The notes: generated from the letters alone by a model not told the origin. Shown: positions 8,653 through 18,217, counted from the stretch's first letter. The stretch is DNA of 64,000 nucleotides from Desulfosporosinus youngiae DSM 17734 (GCF_000244895.1 NZ_CM001441.1:4244198-4308197), one strand, 5' to 3'. Translations and numbers: made by a program.

Positions 8653-10440
8653 TCATTTAAGAACCCCGGTTTTGTCAAACTGGGCTGCCACCAGATTCTT
8701 ATAGAAACCCTCTTCTTTAATCAAAGTCTCATGCGTCCCCACCTGCATGACCCGGCCCTGGTTAATAACCACCAGCTTATCCGCCGCCATAATGGTAGAC
8801 AAGCGATGGGCCACCACCAGGGTCGTCCGGTTTTTCGACTGCTCCTTCAGGGCCTTCTGAATATACCGCTCATTTTCCGTATCCAAGCTGGAAACCGCTT
8901 CATCCAGAATCAGGATGGGAGAATTCTTGAGAATAGCCCGGGAGATGGCAATACGCTGCCGCTGTCCGCCGGAAAGCTGAAAGCCCCGCTCCCCGGTTAC
9001 CGTATCGTAACCCTCAGGCAGCCCCATGATAAAGTCATGGGCATAAGCCGCTTTGGCCGCTTCTTCCACCTGGGCATCACCGGCACCCGGCCGGCCCAGA
9101 CGGATATTTTCCCGCACCGAGACATTGAATAAATAGACATCCTGGAGCACGGCGGAGGTAAGATCACGGAGATTGTCCAGGGACATTTCCCGGATGTCCC
9201 GTCCCCCGATTTTAACCGCTCCGGCACCGACCTCCCAATAGCGCAGCAGCAAACTGACGCAGGTGGTTTTTCCTGCCCCTGAAGGGCCCACTAAGGCCAC
9301 GGTCTGCCCCGGTTCCGCTTCAAAGCTTACCCCGTGCAGCACATCCTCCAAGTCCCGATCATAGCGGAAGGAGACGTTTTCAAAGCTGACCTTGGGCGCC
9401 AGCTGGTCAACCTTAATTGACGGCCCCTCGTCTTTGACGACAGGCTCACTCTCCAGCACCCGTTGAATGCGGTCAGCGGCGGCAAAGACCAAGCCCAGAT
9501 TGCGGGCCGCCGCGCAGACTTCGATGATAGGATTAAAGAGCAAAGCGGAGAGGATGACAACCATAGGATAGATGGCAAATTCAACAGAGCCTTGGGCCAC
9601 AAAGCCGGCAGTCACTCCCATAACGATGACCGTAAAAACCCCGATAAAGATCTGCATCAGCATACTTTCCGTCCCCAGCCGCTTCCCGTAGCGCAATTGG
9701 GCGTCATAGAGCCGCTGCATGCTCTCCTTGTTTTTCAGCTTATAGCGTTCCAGGTAATTTAAAGACAAAATCTCCCGCAGACCCTGAACCCCTTCAATAG
9801 TGACCCCATTGGCTTCCGCCAGCCTGGCGCGCACTTCCGTACCTTGGCTGTCCGCCTGCTTTTTCAGAAGGAAAGGCGTCCAGCCTGTCAGAACACCAAA
9901 GATCAGCATCAACACCGCTAAGGCTATATGGATCTTGGCCAGCAGAACAAGGATCAGTCCGGTGACTCCCAAAGCCACCAGAAAGGTACCGAAGGTATGG
10001 GCCAGAAACCATTCCAGCACCTCCACATCACTCATTAAGGTAGAACCGATTTGGCCGGAATGTTTTTTCAAGAGAAAGGCCGGAGACAGTTTGTCAATTT
10101 TGGCATAGAGGCTGATCCGAAAATCCTTCAAGACCCGATAGGCTACATCATGTCCAAACCACATTTCTCCGTAATACATCACGGCCCGCAAAAGGATACA
10201 GAGGCTTAAATAAGCAAAAAGTGAGGCAAACTCTCCTTTCAGCTGACCCAGCATGGCCAGCCCTACCATGTAGGCGGCCAGGGCCGCAGCGCCGATGGTG
10301 GCAATATGCTTGATAAAGGTGGCGAGGATGGTTAAGATCATCTCTAACCTGTAAGGCTTCATAGAGGCAATGAGCAAAAAGGTGTTTTTCAGGCGGGTTC
10401 CCTGCTTATTGGTCTCTTCCCTCTTGATTGCTTTATTCAT
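8653..10440 (-). CDS. Half-size ABC transporter with exporter fold (TMD-NBD), YbtP/Q-like pair member
   Basis: About 595 residues. The ATG at 10440 has GAGGG seven bases upstream; an earlier in-frame ATG lacks spacing. An N-terminal six-helix membrane domain is followed by an ATPase with Walker A GPSGAGKTT, signature LSGGQRQRI, Walker B ILILDEAVSSLD and H-loop AHRLST. The gene overlaps the upstream half-transporter, so the two probably form a heterodimer. Such pairs usually export drugs or peptides, but YbtPQ and IrtAB pairs import metal chelates. Placement with a binding-protein-dependent importer and methyltransferases makes a metallophore or corrinoid role plausible, not proven. Confidence 0.85.
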   Translation of the reverse strand: MNKAIKREETNKQGTRLKNTFLLIASMKPYRLEMILTILATFIKHIATIGAAALAAYMVGLAMLGQLKGEFASLFAYLSLCILLRAVMYYGEMWFGHDVAYRVLKDFRISLYAKIDKLSPAFLLKKHSGQIGSTLMSDVEVLEWFLAHTFGTFLVALGVTGLILVLLAKIHIALAVLMLIFGVLTGWTPFLLKKQADSQGTEVRARLAEANGVTIEGVQGLREILSLNYLERYKLKNKESMQRLYDAQLRYGKRLGTESMLMQIFIGVFTVIVMGVTAGFVAQGSVEFAIYPMVVILSALLFNPIIEVCAAARNLGLVFAAADRIQRVLESEPVVKDEGPSIKVDQLAPKVSFENVSFRYDRDLEDVLHGVSFEAEPGQTVALVGPSGAGKTTCVSLLLRYWEVGAGAVKIGGRDIREMSLDNLRDLTSAVLQDVYLFNVSVRENIRLGRPGAGDAQVEEAAKAAYAHDFIMGLPEGYDTVTGERGFQLSGGQRQRIAISRAILKNSPILILDEAVSSLDTENERYIQKALKEQSKNRTTLVVAHRLSTIMAADKLVVINQGRVMQVGTHETLIKEEGFYKNLVAAQFDKTGVLK

Positions 10441-12175
10441 GTCCATTCCCTCTTCTCTGGGCATCTACCAATCCGGCATAGACACCCTTCAATTGCAGCA
10501 ATTCTTCGTGAGTTCCTGTTTCTGCAAGCCTGCTCTCATCCAGAACATAGATTTTGTCCGCATTTTGAATCGTGGAGAGCCTATGGGCAATGATGATGGT
10601 GGTACGGTTCCGGGTGAGGGATTCCAAGGTTTTTTGAATCAAGGCTTCACTTTTGGCATCCACGCTGGAAGTGGCTTCATCCAGAATCAAAAGAGGCGCA
10701 TCTTTCAGTATAGCCCGGGCCAGGGCCAGGCGCTGCCTCTCCCCGCCGGAAAGAGTTGCCCCCCGCTCCCCGATGACCGTCTGATAACCCGCAGGCAGAG
10801 CCCTAATAAAATCATGGGCTCCGGCGGATTTTGCCGCAGCCTTGAGGGCCCGGTCATCGGCCTGAGGCTGGGCCATACGCAGGTTTTCAGCGATGGAATC
10901 GTGAAAAAGATACGTATCCTGAAAGACCACGGCAATTTTTTGTTGCAGGTAGTCGATGGCATAATCCTTCAGATCCACACCGTTCATCAGAATCCTCCCT
11001 TGGGAGGGATCATAAAAGCGGAGCAGCAGATTGACGAGAGTGGATTTGCCTGAGCCGGACTTGCCCACCACAGCTATGGTCTGGCCGGGTTGGATATCCA
11101 GGGTTACTTTGTCCAGGGCAGGTTTTTCCCCCTCCTGATAAGCAAAACTCACCTCGGAAAACTGCAGGGAAGGAAGCCCTTGCTCCAACGAAGTCTGGTC
11201 GGGATTTTCCCTTTCCGTAATCACCAGTTCTTGGTCCACAATTTCAAAAAGCTCTTCCGCCACAGACAACCCTAAAAAACTGTTATGCCAGTAATTGTTC
11301 AGATCAACCATGGGACGGGCGCATTCGGCGGCCAGGAACAGGAAAGCGGAGACGGCCCCAATAGGGATAATCCCCAGATCCGTCCGATAAGCGGCAATCG
11401 CCACCGTCACGCTGGCGGCTATAGAGGTCAGCAGCATCATCAGGCCGGAGTCAATCAGGGAAAAGGTGGTGTTGCGAATAGCCTGGCGATAGAAGGCCAG
11501 AGCATTGCCTGCCAGTTCCTCACCCTTGGAGCGGCTGGCCTTGAACGCCTTCAGGGTGGTCATTCCCTGCATAGCGTCCACATACTGGGCATTAAGCAGG
11601 GCATAGGAACGCCAATAGGTGACGATGCTGCGGCTGACCAAGGGTACGGTCAGGTAAGGAACGATAACGCAGAGCATCATTGCTATAATAATGATGATTC
11701 CTGTAACCCCGTCCAGCAGGGTCAGATAAAAACCGATAACCAAGCCGGAGATGGCAATGGTGATAATCTGCGGGACATAATAAACCAGAAAAGGCTCCAA
11801 TGATTCAATACCGTCCAACACCAGGGACTGCACCCGCCCGCTGCGCTTATTGCTCAGATAGCCCGGTCCCAGGCGCAGAATCTTGTCAAAAATCAGCAGA
11901 CGGATTTTATTCTTGACCTTAGCGGCCACGACTTTACTATAGCTTTCCATCAGCCGGGTCAGGAATCCCCTCAGAAAAACGGCGGCCAAAGCAATGACCA
12001 GGTACCCGGCAATGTCGGAGACACTCCCCCCCAGGAAGACCACAGAAACGGCCTTGGCCATGGCAAAGGCCTGCCCGATATAGGTAGTACTAATGGCTAG
12101 GCCGATCAGGACTTTCCAGGCCACTTCATTTTTAATAGCTGCCACATAGCGCAGCAATCGTCCGTATGCTCCCAT
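10433..12175 (-). CDS. Half-size ABC transporter with exporter fold, partner of 8653-10440
   Basis: 580 residues, ATG after AAAGGATAAGAA. Membrane domain in the first 300 residues, then Walker A GKSGSGKST, signature LSGGERQRL, Walker B LLILDEATSSVD, H-loop AHRLST. Both ATPase sites of the pair look intact, with no degenerate signature. It follows the OppF-like ATPase gene by about 35 bp, consistent with one polycistronic message from the leader near 18 kb. Confidence 0.85.
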   Translation of the reverse strand: MGAYGRLLRYVAAIKNEVAWKVLIGLAISTTYIGQAFAMAKAVSVVFLGGSVSDIAGYLVIALAAVFLRGFLTRLMESYSKVVAAKVKNKIRLLIFDKILRLGPGYLSNKRSGRVQSLVLDGIESLEPFLVYYVPQIITIAISGLVIGFYLTLLDGVTGIIIIIAMMLCVIVPYLTVPLVSRSIVTYWRSYALLNAQYVDAMQGMTTLKAFKASRSKGEELAGNALAFYRQAIRNTTFSLIDSGLMMLLTSIAASVTVAIAAYRTDLGIIPIGAVSAFLFLAAECARPMVDLNNYWHNSFLGLSVAEELFEIVDQELVITERENPDQTSLEQGLPSLQFSEVSFAYQEGEKPALDKVTLDIQPGQTIAVVGKSGSGKSTLVNLLLRFYDPSQGRILMNGVDLKDYAIDYLQQKIAVVFQDTYLFHDSIAENLRMAQPQADDRALKAAAKSAGAHDFIRALPAGYQTVIGERGATLSGGERQRLALARAILKDAPLLILDEATSSVDAKSEALIQKTLESLTRNRTTIIIAHRLSTIQNADKIYVLDESRLAETGTHEELLQLKGVYAGLVDAQRRGNGHE

Positions 12176-12210
12176 TTCTTATCCTTTCTTTGTGCGCTAA
12201 GGCACCCTTA

Positions 12211-12951
12211 TTATTGTTGAGCAGCGTCAGCCAGAGTCAAAGCTGAAGAAATCAACAACTTTGTGTAATCCTTTTGAGGATTAGCTATAACCTCCCGGGT
12301 GCTGCCTGTTTCCACAATCCTGCCCTGATACATCACGGCAAGGCGGTCGCAAATGCTGCTGACCAGTGCGATATCATGGGAAATAAAAAGATAAGCTAAG
12401 CCCAGCTCTTTTTTTAACTTAATAAGCAACTGAATGATCTGCTCCTGAACGGAAACGTCCAGGGCACTGGTCACCTCATCACAGATCAGCAGTTCCGGCC
12501 GGATGAGAATGGCCCTGGCAATAGCGGCACGCTGACACTCACCGCCGCTCAGCTGCCAGCTGTAACGGTTCCCGTACTCCCTTTTCAGCAGCACCATGTC
12601 CATAGCCTCCAGGGCTTTTTCTTTAATTTCCGCCCCGGATAAATTCGTCTTGTAGCGCAAGCCTTCACCGATACTGTCCAGCAGACGCATTCTGGGACTG
12701 AAGGACATGACGGGATTTTGAAAAACCATCTGCCGGTGCTTCCCGTAAAAGGACACCTTACCGGCGCTGGGCGGCAGAAGTCCTCCCGTCATATAGGCCA
12801 CAGTGGACTTTCCGCTGCCGCTCTCCCCGATCAAACCCAGGCATTCCCCCCGCTTAATGGAAAAATCCACCCCCGCAACCGCCACGGTTTGTTTGGGCTT
12901 GGCGGCAAAACGTTTCTCCAGCCCCTGCACGTCTAAAATGAGATCCATCAT
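12211..12951 (-). CDS. Opp/Dpp/Nik-type importer ATPase, F subunit
   Basis: About 246 residues. The ATG at 12951 forms an ATGA overlap with the stop of the D subunit and follows GGAGGGG. Walker A GESGSGKSTVA, signature LSGGECQRA, Walker B LLICDEVTSALD. Belongs to the two-ATPase peptide/nickel/opine-metallophore importer family. The C-terminal Cys-rich extension of true OppF proteins is short or absent, as in the nickel and metallophore members. Confidence 0.85.
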   Translation of the reverse strand: MMDLILDVQGLEKRFAAKPKQTVAVAGVDFSIKRGECLGLIGESGSGKSTVAYMTGGLLPPSAGKVSFYGKHRQMVFQNPVMSFSPRMRLLDSIGEGLRYKTNLSGAEIKEKALEAMDMVLLKREYGNRYSWQLSGGECQRAAIARAILIRPELLICDEVTSALDVSVQEQIIQLLIKLKKELGLAYLFISHDIALVSSICDRLAVMYQGRIVETGSTREVIANPQKDYTKLLISSALTLADAAQQ

Positions 12952-13736
12952 GTCCCCTCCATTTTGGGAGTAGCCCGAACCAGGGCTTTCGTATAGTCGT
13001 GGGACGGGTGATGCAGCACGTCGTCTTTTTTCCCCCATTCCACCAATTCCCCGCGGTACATAACCCCCACTGTATCCGCCAGGCGGGCGATAACCCCCAT
13101 ATTATGAGAAACCATCAGAATGGCGGTCTGAAACATCTCACGCATTTGCAGCAGGGTTTCTATCACCTGATTCTGCACAGTGACGTCCAAGGCGCTGGTC
13201 GGTTCGTCTGCCAAAAGCAGCCTGGGGCCGTTAGCCATGGCGATGGCAATAGCCACGCGCTGACACATGCCTCCGCTCAGCTCAAAGGGATAGGATTTTA
13301 AGATGCGTGCCGTATCCTTCAGGGACAGACTGCTCAGCAGTTCTTCCGCCAGGCTTAAGGCTTGCTTTTTCGAGATGTTTCCATGAAAGCGCATACTTTC
13401 GAAAAACAGATTGCCTATGGTCCAAAGAGGGTCCAGAGCCAGCTCGGGATGTTGTATCACCAGAGCAATCTCTTTTCCTCTGATTCGGCGCATTTCCCCT
13501 TCGGAGAGGTCAAGCAGCTTACGGCCATGGAATGAGATTTCGCCGGCAGTTACCTGTCCCTGATTCCCCAGCAGTTTGATGATGCTGCGGATCAAGGTGC
13601 TTTTGCCGCTGCCGCTCTCGCCCACAATGCCGACAATCTCCTTCTCGTGAACCTTAAAGCTGACATTTCTGACAGCGGCATTCTCCCGGTAAGCAACATT
13701 AACTCCGCGCAATTCAAGCATAGCTTTTTCCTTCAT
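12948..13736 (-). CDS. Opp/Dpp/Nik-type importer ATPase, D subunit
   Basis: 262 residues with Walker A GESGSGKST, signature LSGGMCQRV and Walker B LLLADEPTSALD. The start could be the ATG at 13736 or one five codons inside; both have purine-rich leaders. It partners the F subunit, to which it is translationally coupled, and energises the permease pair encoded just upstream. Confidence 0.85.
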   Translation of the reverse strand: MKEKAMLELRGVNVAYRENAAVRNVSFKVHEKEIVGIVGESGSGKSTLIRSIIKLLGNQGQVTAGEISFHGRKLLDLSEGEMRRIRGKEIALVIQHPELALDPLWTIGNLFFESMRFHGNISKKQALSLAEELLSSLSLKDTARILKSYPFELSGGMCQRVAIAIAMANGPRLLLADEPTSALDVTVQNQVIETLLQMREMFQTAILMVSHNMGVIARLADTVGVMYRGELVEWGKKDDVLHHPSHDYTKALVRATPKMEGT

Positions 13737-13741
13737 TTCGT

Positions 13742-14554
13742 TTACCTTCCCCCTCTTGCGTCCAGGCGGTCTCTGATGCTGTCTCCCAAAAGATTAAACA
13801 GTACCACCACAATGAACAAGGCCATACTGGGAAAGGCCATGCACCAGGGAGCGGTCTGCAAATAGCTTCGGGCATTGCTGATCATAATCCCCCATTCTGC
13901 CAAAGGAGGCTGGGCACCCAAGCCCAGGAAGGAAAGACCCGCCATGCTCAAAATCACATTGCCGATGTCTAAGACCGCAGTATTAATTAACGGAGGAAGC
14001 GTATTCGGCAAAATATATTTCAGGATGATATGCCGCTTTTGAGCGCCGCACATCCGGGCGGCCTGAATATACGTCTCATCTTTAAGTTTCAGAACTAAAC
14101 TCCGTGCCAGCCGGGCATAAGTCGTCCAATACATGGCAGCCAGAGATAAAATAGCGTTCCGGATTCCCGGGCCCAACATGCCCGCGATGGCCACCGCCAG
14201 GATAAAGCTGGGAAAGGCCTGAAAAATCGTGGTAATTTTCATGATTGCGCTGTCCCACCAGCCACCCAGATAGCCGGCCAGAATGCCCAGCAAACTGCCG
14301 AGGACAAAAACCGCTCCCACAACGATCAGGGCGGAAAAAATGGAAGCAGAGGCACCTTCCATAACCCGGGAGTAAACACAGCGGCCCAAATTATCCGTAC
14401 CAAAAGGAAATTGAGGGGAAGGCGGGATAAGGGATTGGGCTAAATCAGTTCTGTAAGGGTCGTTCACTGTCAGATGATCCCCACCCAAAGCGGCCAGGAG
14501 CACGATCCCCAAAAGACCCAGGATCAGCATTAATTTCAAATTACCCTTGGTCAT
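13742..14554 (-). CDS. Opp/Dpp/Nik-type importer permease, C subunit
   Basis: 270 residues with an N-terminal helix, the characteristic FGTDNLGRCVYSRVM segment and about five further membrane helices. The EAA loop is AARMCGAQKRHIILKYILPN. Overlaps the B-subunit gene by 14 bp. Part of the importer with the 15533-17101 binding protein. Confidence 0.85.
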   Translation of the reverse strand: MTKGNLKLMLILGLLGIVLLAALGGDHLTVNDPYRTDLAQSLIPPSPQFPFGTDNLGRCVYSRVMEGASASIFSALIVVGAVFVLGSLLGILAGYLGGWWDSAIMKITTIFQAFPSFILAVAIAGMLGPGIRNAILSLAAMYWTTYARLARSLVLKLKDETYIQAARMCGAQKRHIILKYILPNTLPPLINTAVLDIGNVILSMAGLSFLGLGAQPPLAEWGIMISNARSYLQTAPWCMAFPSMALFIVVVLFNLLGDSIRDRLDARGGR

Positions 14555-15494
14555 GCTCCTTCCCCCCCTGCTTTCTGACCCGGGGGTCTATTAGGCCGTA
14601 GGAAAGATCAACCATAAAGTTGACTAAAAGAAACATCATGGCCATCCAAACAACATAACCCTGAATCACCGGATAATCCCGCGCCGAAATGGAATCCATG
14701 GCCAGCTTCCCCAAGCCCGGCCAGGAGAAAATCGTCTCAACGATGGTTGTTCCCCCCAGCAGACCTGCAAAGCTGATACCTACCAGGGTTAAAATAGGCA
14801 GCAAAGAGTTGTATAACACATGGCCGAACATAATATGACCTTCCGGAACTCCCCTCGCTCTTGCTCCAACGATGTAATCCTTGCCCAGTTCTTCTAAAAC
14901 AATGACCCGCACCTGGCGAATGTACCAGGCACTCAGAGTCAGGGCCAGCACCAGGGCAGGCATAATAATCCCTTTGGCGCCGGGGGCAGAGATCACGGTA
15001 AACCAGCCCAGTTGAACACACAGAACATATAAAAACAACAGAGCCAGCACAAAAGCGGGGATGGAGGCAAAGAGATAAGTAATAAAACGCAGGAGGTTAT
15101 CAAAGATGCTGTCACGGTATTTGGCGCATAGGACTCCGACAGGGATGGAAACCGCCAGAACCAGGGTCATGGACAGCAAGGTTAAGGCCAGGGTTTTAGG
15201 CAGCGCTTTTTTTAATTCACTGACCACCGGTTTGTTGGTGCGCAGGGAAGTTCCCATTTCCCCCTGAGCCAGGTTGATCAGCCAGGAACCGTATTGCACA
15301 ATTAACGGCCGGTTCAATCCCATTTCCTGCCTTGTCAAATCTAACAGTTCCCGGGTTGGGGTAACCCCGGTTCTATTTAACTTGATCTCCGCAGGATCGC
15401 TGGGAGAAAGATAGATCATGCCAAAGGAAAGAAAGGTAATCCCAACCAAGATGGTCAGAATCATTCCCAGTTTTCTGATGAAGAAGCTAAACAT
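14541..15494 (-). CDS. Opp/Dpp/Nik-type importer permease, B subunit
   Basis: 317 residues. MFSFFIRKLGMILTILVGIT is the usual first helix. A conserved NRPLIVQYGSWL segment and the EAA loop ARARGVPEGHIMFGHVLYNS support the B-subunit call. The ribosome site is weak (GGCGTG), so expression may depend on coupling with the upstream binding-protein gene, 38 bp away. Confidence 0.85.
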   Translation of the reverse strand: MFSFFIRKLGMILTILVGITFLSFGMIYLSPSDPAEIKLNRTGVTPTRELLDLTRQEMGLNRPLIVQYGSWLINLAQGEMGTSLRTNKPVVSELKKALPKTLALTLLSMTLVLAVSIPVGVLCAKYRDSIFDNLLRFITYLFASIPAFVLALLFLYVLCVQLGWFTVISAPGAKGIIMPALVLALTLSAWYIRQVRVIVLEELGKDYIVGARARGVPEGHIMFGHVLYNSLLPILTLVGISFAGLLGGTTIVETIFSWPGLGKLAMDSISARDYPVIQGYVVWMAMMFLLVNFMVDLSYGLIDPRVRKQGGKEHDQG

Positions 15495-15532
15495 AGTTCA
15501 CACGCCATTCTCACCTATGGTTTTTCTTAAAT

Positions 15533-17101
15533 TTACCTGACAATGTCAGTATTGACATCAAGGAGATAGTATTCCGAGGGGTGGGTTTTAAATCCCGTCA
15601 CCTGGCTGGAATAAATGTTCGTGAGTTTTTGATGGTTGTAAACCGTCATCATATTATCGTCCAGCATAATTTGAACCATGCTGCGAATGATTTCATTGCG
15701 TTTTCCTTCGTCAGAGGTGGCTTCAAGCTCTTTGGCAAGTCTATCTACTTCTGTGTTGGAATAATGAGACCAGTTGGAACTGGCACCGGTGACAGCAATA
15801 ATATTAAAGAAGTACTGGGCATTGCCCGTCGGTACCATAACACCGGTTGCACACTCCAGATCATAATCTCCGGAGGCATGAACATCACTAACACTTTCCA
15901 GAATGTCGACTTTGAGCTTAATGCCGATATTGGCAAGCTCCGATTGAAGCAACTCACAGAATTGGCCCAGCTCTTTGCGGGAACTGAAGGTAACGATTTT
16001 CAGAGAAAGCTCCGTGCCGTTTTTATCCAAGGTACCGTCCTTGTTCGTATCCGCATAGCCTGCGTCGGCTAATAGCTGTTTGGCACCTTCGGGATTGTAC
16101 GAACTAACGCTCAGCTTAAGACCATCGCTGCCGCCGTAAGGCAGGAAGGCGGGTAAGAATCCGTAAGAAGCCTCAGCCATGCCATTATACAGACTGCGGA
16201 CGATCCCTTCCCGGTCGATGCACATGGCAATAGCCTGGCGAACAGCGCTGTCCTTCATGGCAGCTCTGTCCATATTGAAGTACAGGCGGTTGCCCCGGGA
16301 AGTGGTGGCGGCGTCCACAACAAACTCCTTGTTGTTGGCAAACAGGGAGATGCCCGCCACAGGCATAGCCACGGCCATGTCGATCTCCCCGTTTTGCAGG
16401 GCCATGGTCAGGGCGTCCGTATCGCTGACGGTTATCAGATGAGCTTCGTCCAGTTTAGGTTCACCGCCCCAATAAGAGGCATATTTGACAACCACAGTTT
16501 CCTTAAAAGGCTCAAACTTAGTAATCTTGTAGGGACCTGTGCCATAAAGAGTGTCGGTGTAGTTGCTTTTTTCCGCATCATAAACACTCCACAGAGGGTC
16601 GCTCAGGTCATAGATCAGGGTAAGGCTGGGTTTTTCCAGCTGGAAGGTCAATTTCTGCCCGTCGGCCTCTAAGGATTTGATGGAAATTTGGGCTTTAGCC
16701 CGGGAATTGGTTTGATAAGTACGTTCAAAACACTTCTTCACCGCTGCCGCCGTCATTTTTTCGCCATTTTGAAAGGTAACATCATCTCTCAGGGTAAACA
16801 CCCAGGTCAGATTATCCACATTCTCATAAGATTTAACCAAGCAAGGCTGGGGCACACAGTTTTGATCCAGCTTGAAAAGAGTTTCCAGCGTGCCGTCATA
16901 GGTCATATACCAGCCATCCCAGCCATTGGCGGGGTCCAGCTTCTCTGTGGCAAAATAACCGGTGGAGCCGAATTTCATGACTTTAGGGCCGGGAGTCCCG
17001 GTACTGGCGGTACTGGCAGGTGAGCTCCCGCAGGCGGTAAGGGAAATCATAAATAACAGGGAAATCAACAAGGCCAAGATAGATTTAAGATTTTTTTTCA
17101 T
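15533..17101 (-). CDS. Extracytoplasmic solute-binding lipoprotein (SBP_bac_5, Opp/Nik family)
   Basis: 522 residues, ATG after AAGGAGTCGTCAAAC. Lipobox SLTACGSS. Family 5 features are clear: TWVFTLRDDVTFQNGEKMTA near the start, then GTGPYKI and IAMCIDREGIV. Members bind oligopeptides, nickel, haem or metal-opine complexes. The ligand cannot be read from sequence. The cobalamin riboswitch upstream suggests cobalt or a corrinoid precursor, and this remains inference. Confidence 0.85.
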   Translation of the reverse strand: MKKNLKSILALLISLLFMISLTACGSSPASTASTGTPGPKVMKFGSTGYFATEKLDPANGWDGWYMTYDGTLETLFKLDQNCVPQPCLVKSYENVDNLTWVFTLRDDVTFQNGEKMTAAAVKKCFERTYQTNSRAKAQISIKSLEADGQKLTFQLEKPSLTLIYDLSDPLWSVYDAEKSNYTDTLYGTGPYKITKFEPFKETVVVKYASYWGGEPKLDEAHLITVSDTDALTMALQNGEIDMAVAMPVAGISLFANNKEFVVDAATTSRGNRLYFNMDRAAMKDSAVRQAIAMCIDREGIVRSLYNGMAEASYGFLPAFLPYGGSDGLKLSVSSYNPEGAKQLLADAGYADTNKDGTLDKNGTELSLKIVTFSSRKELGQFCELLQSELANIGIKLKVDILESVSDVHASGDYDLECATGVMVPTGNAQYFFNIIAVTGASSNWSHYSNTEVDRLAKELEATSDEGKRNEIIRSMVQIMLDDNMMTVYNHQKLTNIYSSQVTGFKTHPSEYYLLDVNTDIVR

Positions 17102-17179
17102 GTTTGACGACTCCTTCTAAGCTTGTTCATAATATGCTTCCGCTCTAGCAGGTCCGGACAGCATGCCGGGCAAGGCCTG

Positions 17180-17935
17180 CTATTGTTTTTCCCCGACCAC
17201 CATAAACATTGGGGTGGCGCCGTAGAGCAATTGTTCCGGTTCGCCCCACAGTTCCCCCGTCACATCCTTCTCCCAGGAAACCGCAAACCCCATCTGCCTC
17301 AGGGCCTCGATATCCCAGTCCGGGCGCAGCCGGCTGCTGAGAAACATTTGGTCGATGTACTCTTCATCCGCCTTATTGGTTTTGGGCGGTTCTCCGTACT
17401 TTTTGCGGTACAAGGCTGCATTTTTGTCGTTCTGCTGCCGGATCTCTTCATCAAAGCAGTACCTGCCCCAGTTCGCATCAAAAATCAGCAGTTTCCCTCC
17501 CACCCGCAAAACCCGCTGCCACTCACGGTAGGCCGCCGAAGGGTCATACAGCGTCCAGGTGACATTGCGATTGACAATCAGGTCAAAGCTGTTGTCCGGA
17601 AAATCCAGAGAATGACTATCCATTTGATAAAAGCCGGCCTTTACGCCGGCAACCGCAGCATTGTTTCTGGCCTCGGCCAGCATTTTCTCTGTACAGTCAA
17701 CAGCCGTCAGGCGATGACCCGCTTCCCCGAGAATGATGGGAAAGAAGCCGGGGCCGGTTCCAATATCCAGAATCTCCAGGCACTCTTGCCTGGGAGCGTT
17801 AGCCAGTATCTTGTTTCTCCAGGCATCTTTGCGGAACGAAGAAAGCTCGTTTTTTATCAGCCCGCTGTATCCCTCCGCTGAACCCGTCCAATAGTTCTCA
17901 ATAGTCTGTTGTAGTTCCTCTTCTTTGGCGGCCAT
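17180..17935 (-). CDS. Class I SAM-dependent methyltransferase, first gene of the operon
   Basis: The ATG at 17935 has GAGGAG eight bases upstream, giving 251 residues, the same length as its paralogue at 7829-8584. An earlier start at 17962 lacks a ribosome site. Motif I ILDIGTGPGFFPIIL, strand-2 acidic residue in LTAVDCTEKML, then DLIVNRNVTWTLYDP. It is the gene nearest to RNA element copy 2 and its sigma-H-like promoter. Confidence 0.85.
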   Translation of the reverse strand: MAAKEEELQQTIENYWTGSAEGYSGLIKNELSSFRKDAWRNKILANAPRQECLEILDIGTGPGFFPIILGEAGHRLTAVDCTEKMLAEARNNAAVAGVKAGFYQMDSHSLDFPDNSFDLIVNRNVTWTLYDPSAAYREWQRVLRVGGKLLIFDANWGRYCFDEEIRQQNDKNAALYRKKYGEPPKTNKADEEYIDQMFLSSRLRPDWDIEALRQMGFAVSWEKDVTGELWGEPEQLLYGATPMFMVVGEKQ

Positions 17936-17984
17936 CAAAACACTCCTCTTTTTTAGTTTCAATCATCAAATAACCTTGTCCTTT

Positions 17985-18074
17985 TCAGCCCTGATACAGT
18001 TCAGTAATATCTGGACTGATAAATTCTTCCTTGAACCCAACATCGATCAGGACACCAGCATCCACTCCATTTCT
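17985..18074 (-). pseudogene. Relic peptide after the leader (possible methyltransferase C-terminal scrap)
   Basis: Frame reading RNGVDAGVLIDVGFKEEFIS and a few more residues to a TGA, with no ATG. It resembles the peptide behind leader copy 9 (RNGALIDAGFKKS). An (A/V)LIDxGF motif is common near the C terminus of UbiE-like methyltransferases. Likely the remains of a deleted gene between leader and operon. Confidence 0.35.
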
Positions 18075-18120
18075 GTTAATTATTTTTCATCAGCTGTCGG
18101 AATTTCGACAATTTGCTTAA

Positions 18121-18190
18121 AATAAAAAAGACCACGAAGCAGACTCTAGTGAGTCAAACCTCCATGGTCTTTGCAAATACCTTCGTGGTT
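18121..18190 (-). ncRNA. Recurrent three-way-junction/terminator RNA element, copy 2
   Basis: Minus strand. P1 is a perfect 9-bp pairing, ACCACGAAG with CTTCGTGGT. P2 AGACC/GGTTT closes loop ATGGA, and P3 GACTC/GAGTC closes loop ACTA. P2 and P3 abut. A T run follows the 3' arm. The alternative pairing AGACCA with TGGTCT uses the same 3' arm. It starts about 20 nt after the predicted start site of the sigma-H-like promoter. Confidence 0.8.
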
Positions 18191-18217
18191 CTGCATTTAA
18201 AATAATTTTGTACATTG

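Noticed and set aside
10370-11803. Long plus-strand frames opposite the ABC transporter genes
   Set aside because: They are antisense shadows of well-supported minus-strand ATPase genes, with no ribosome sites or recognisable domains.
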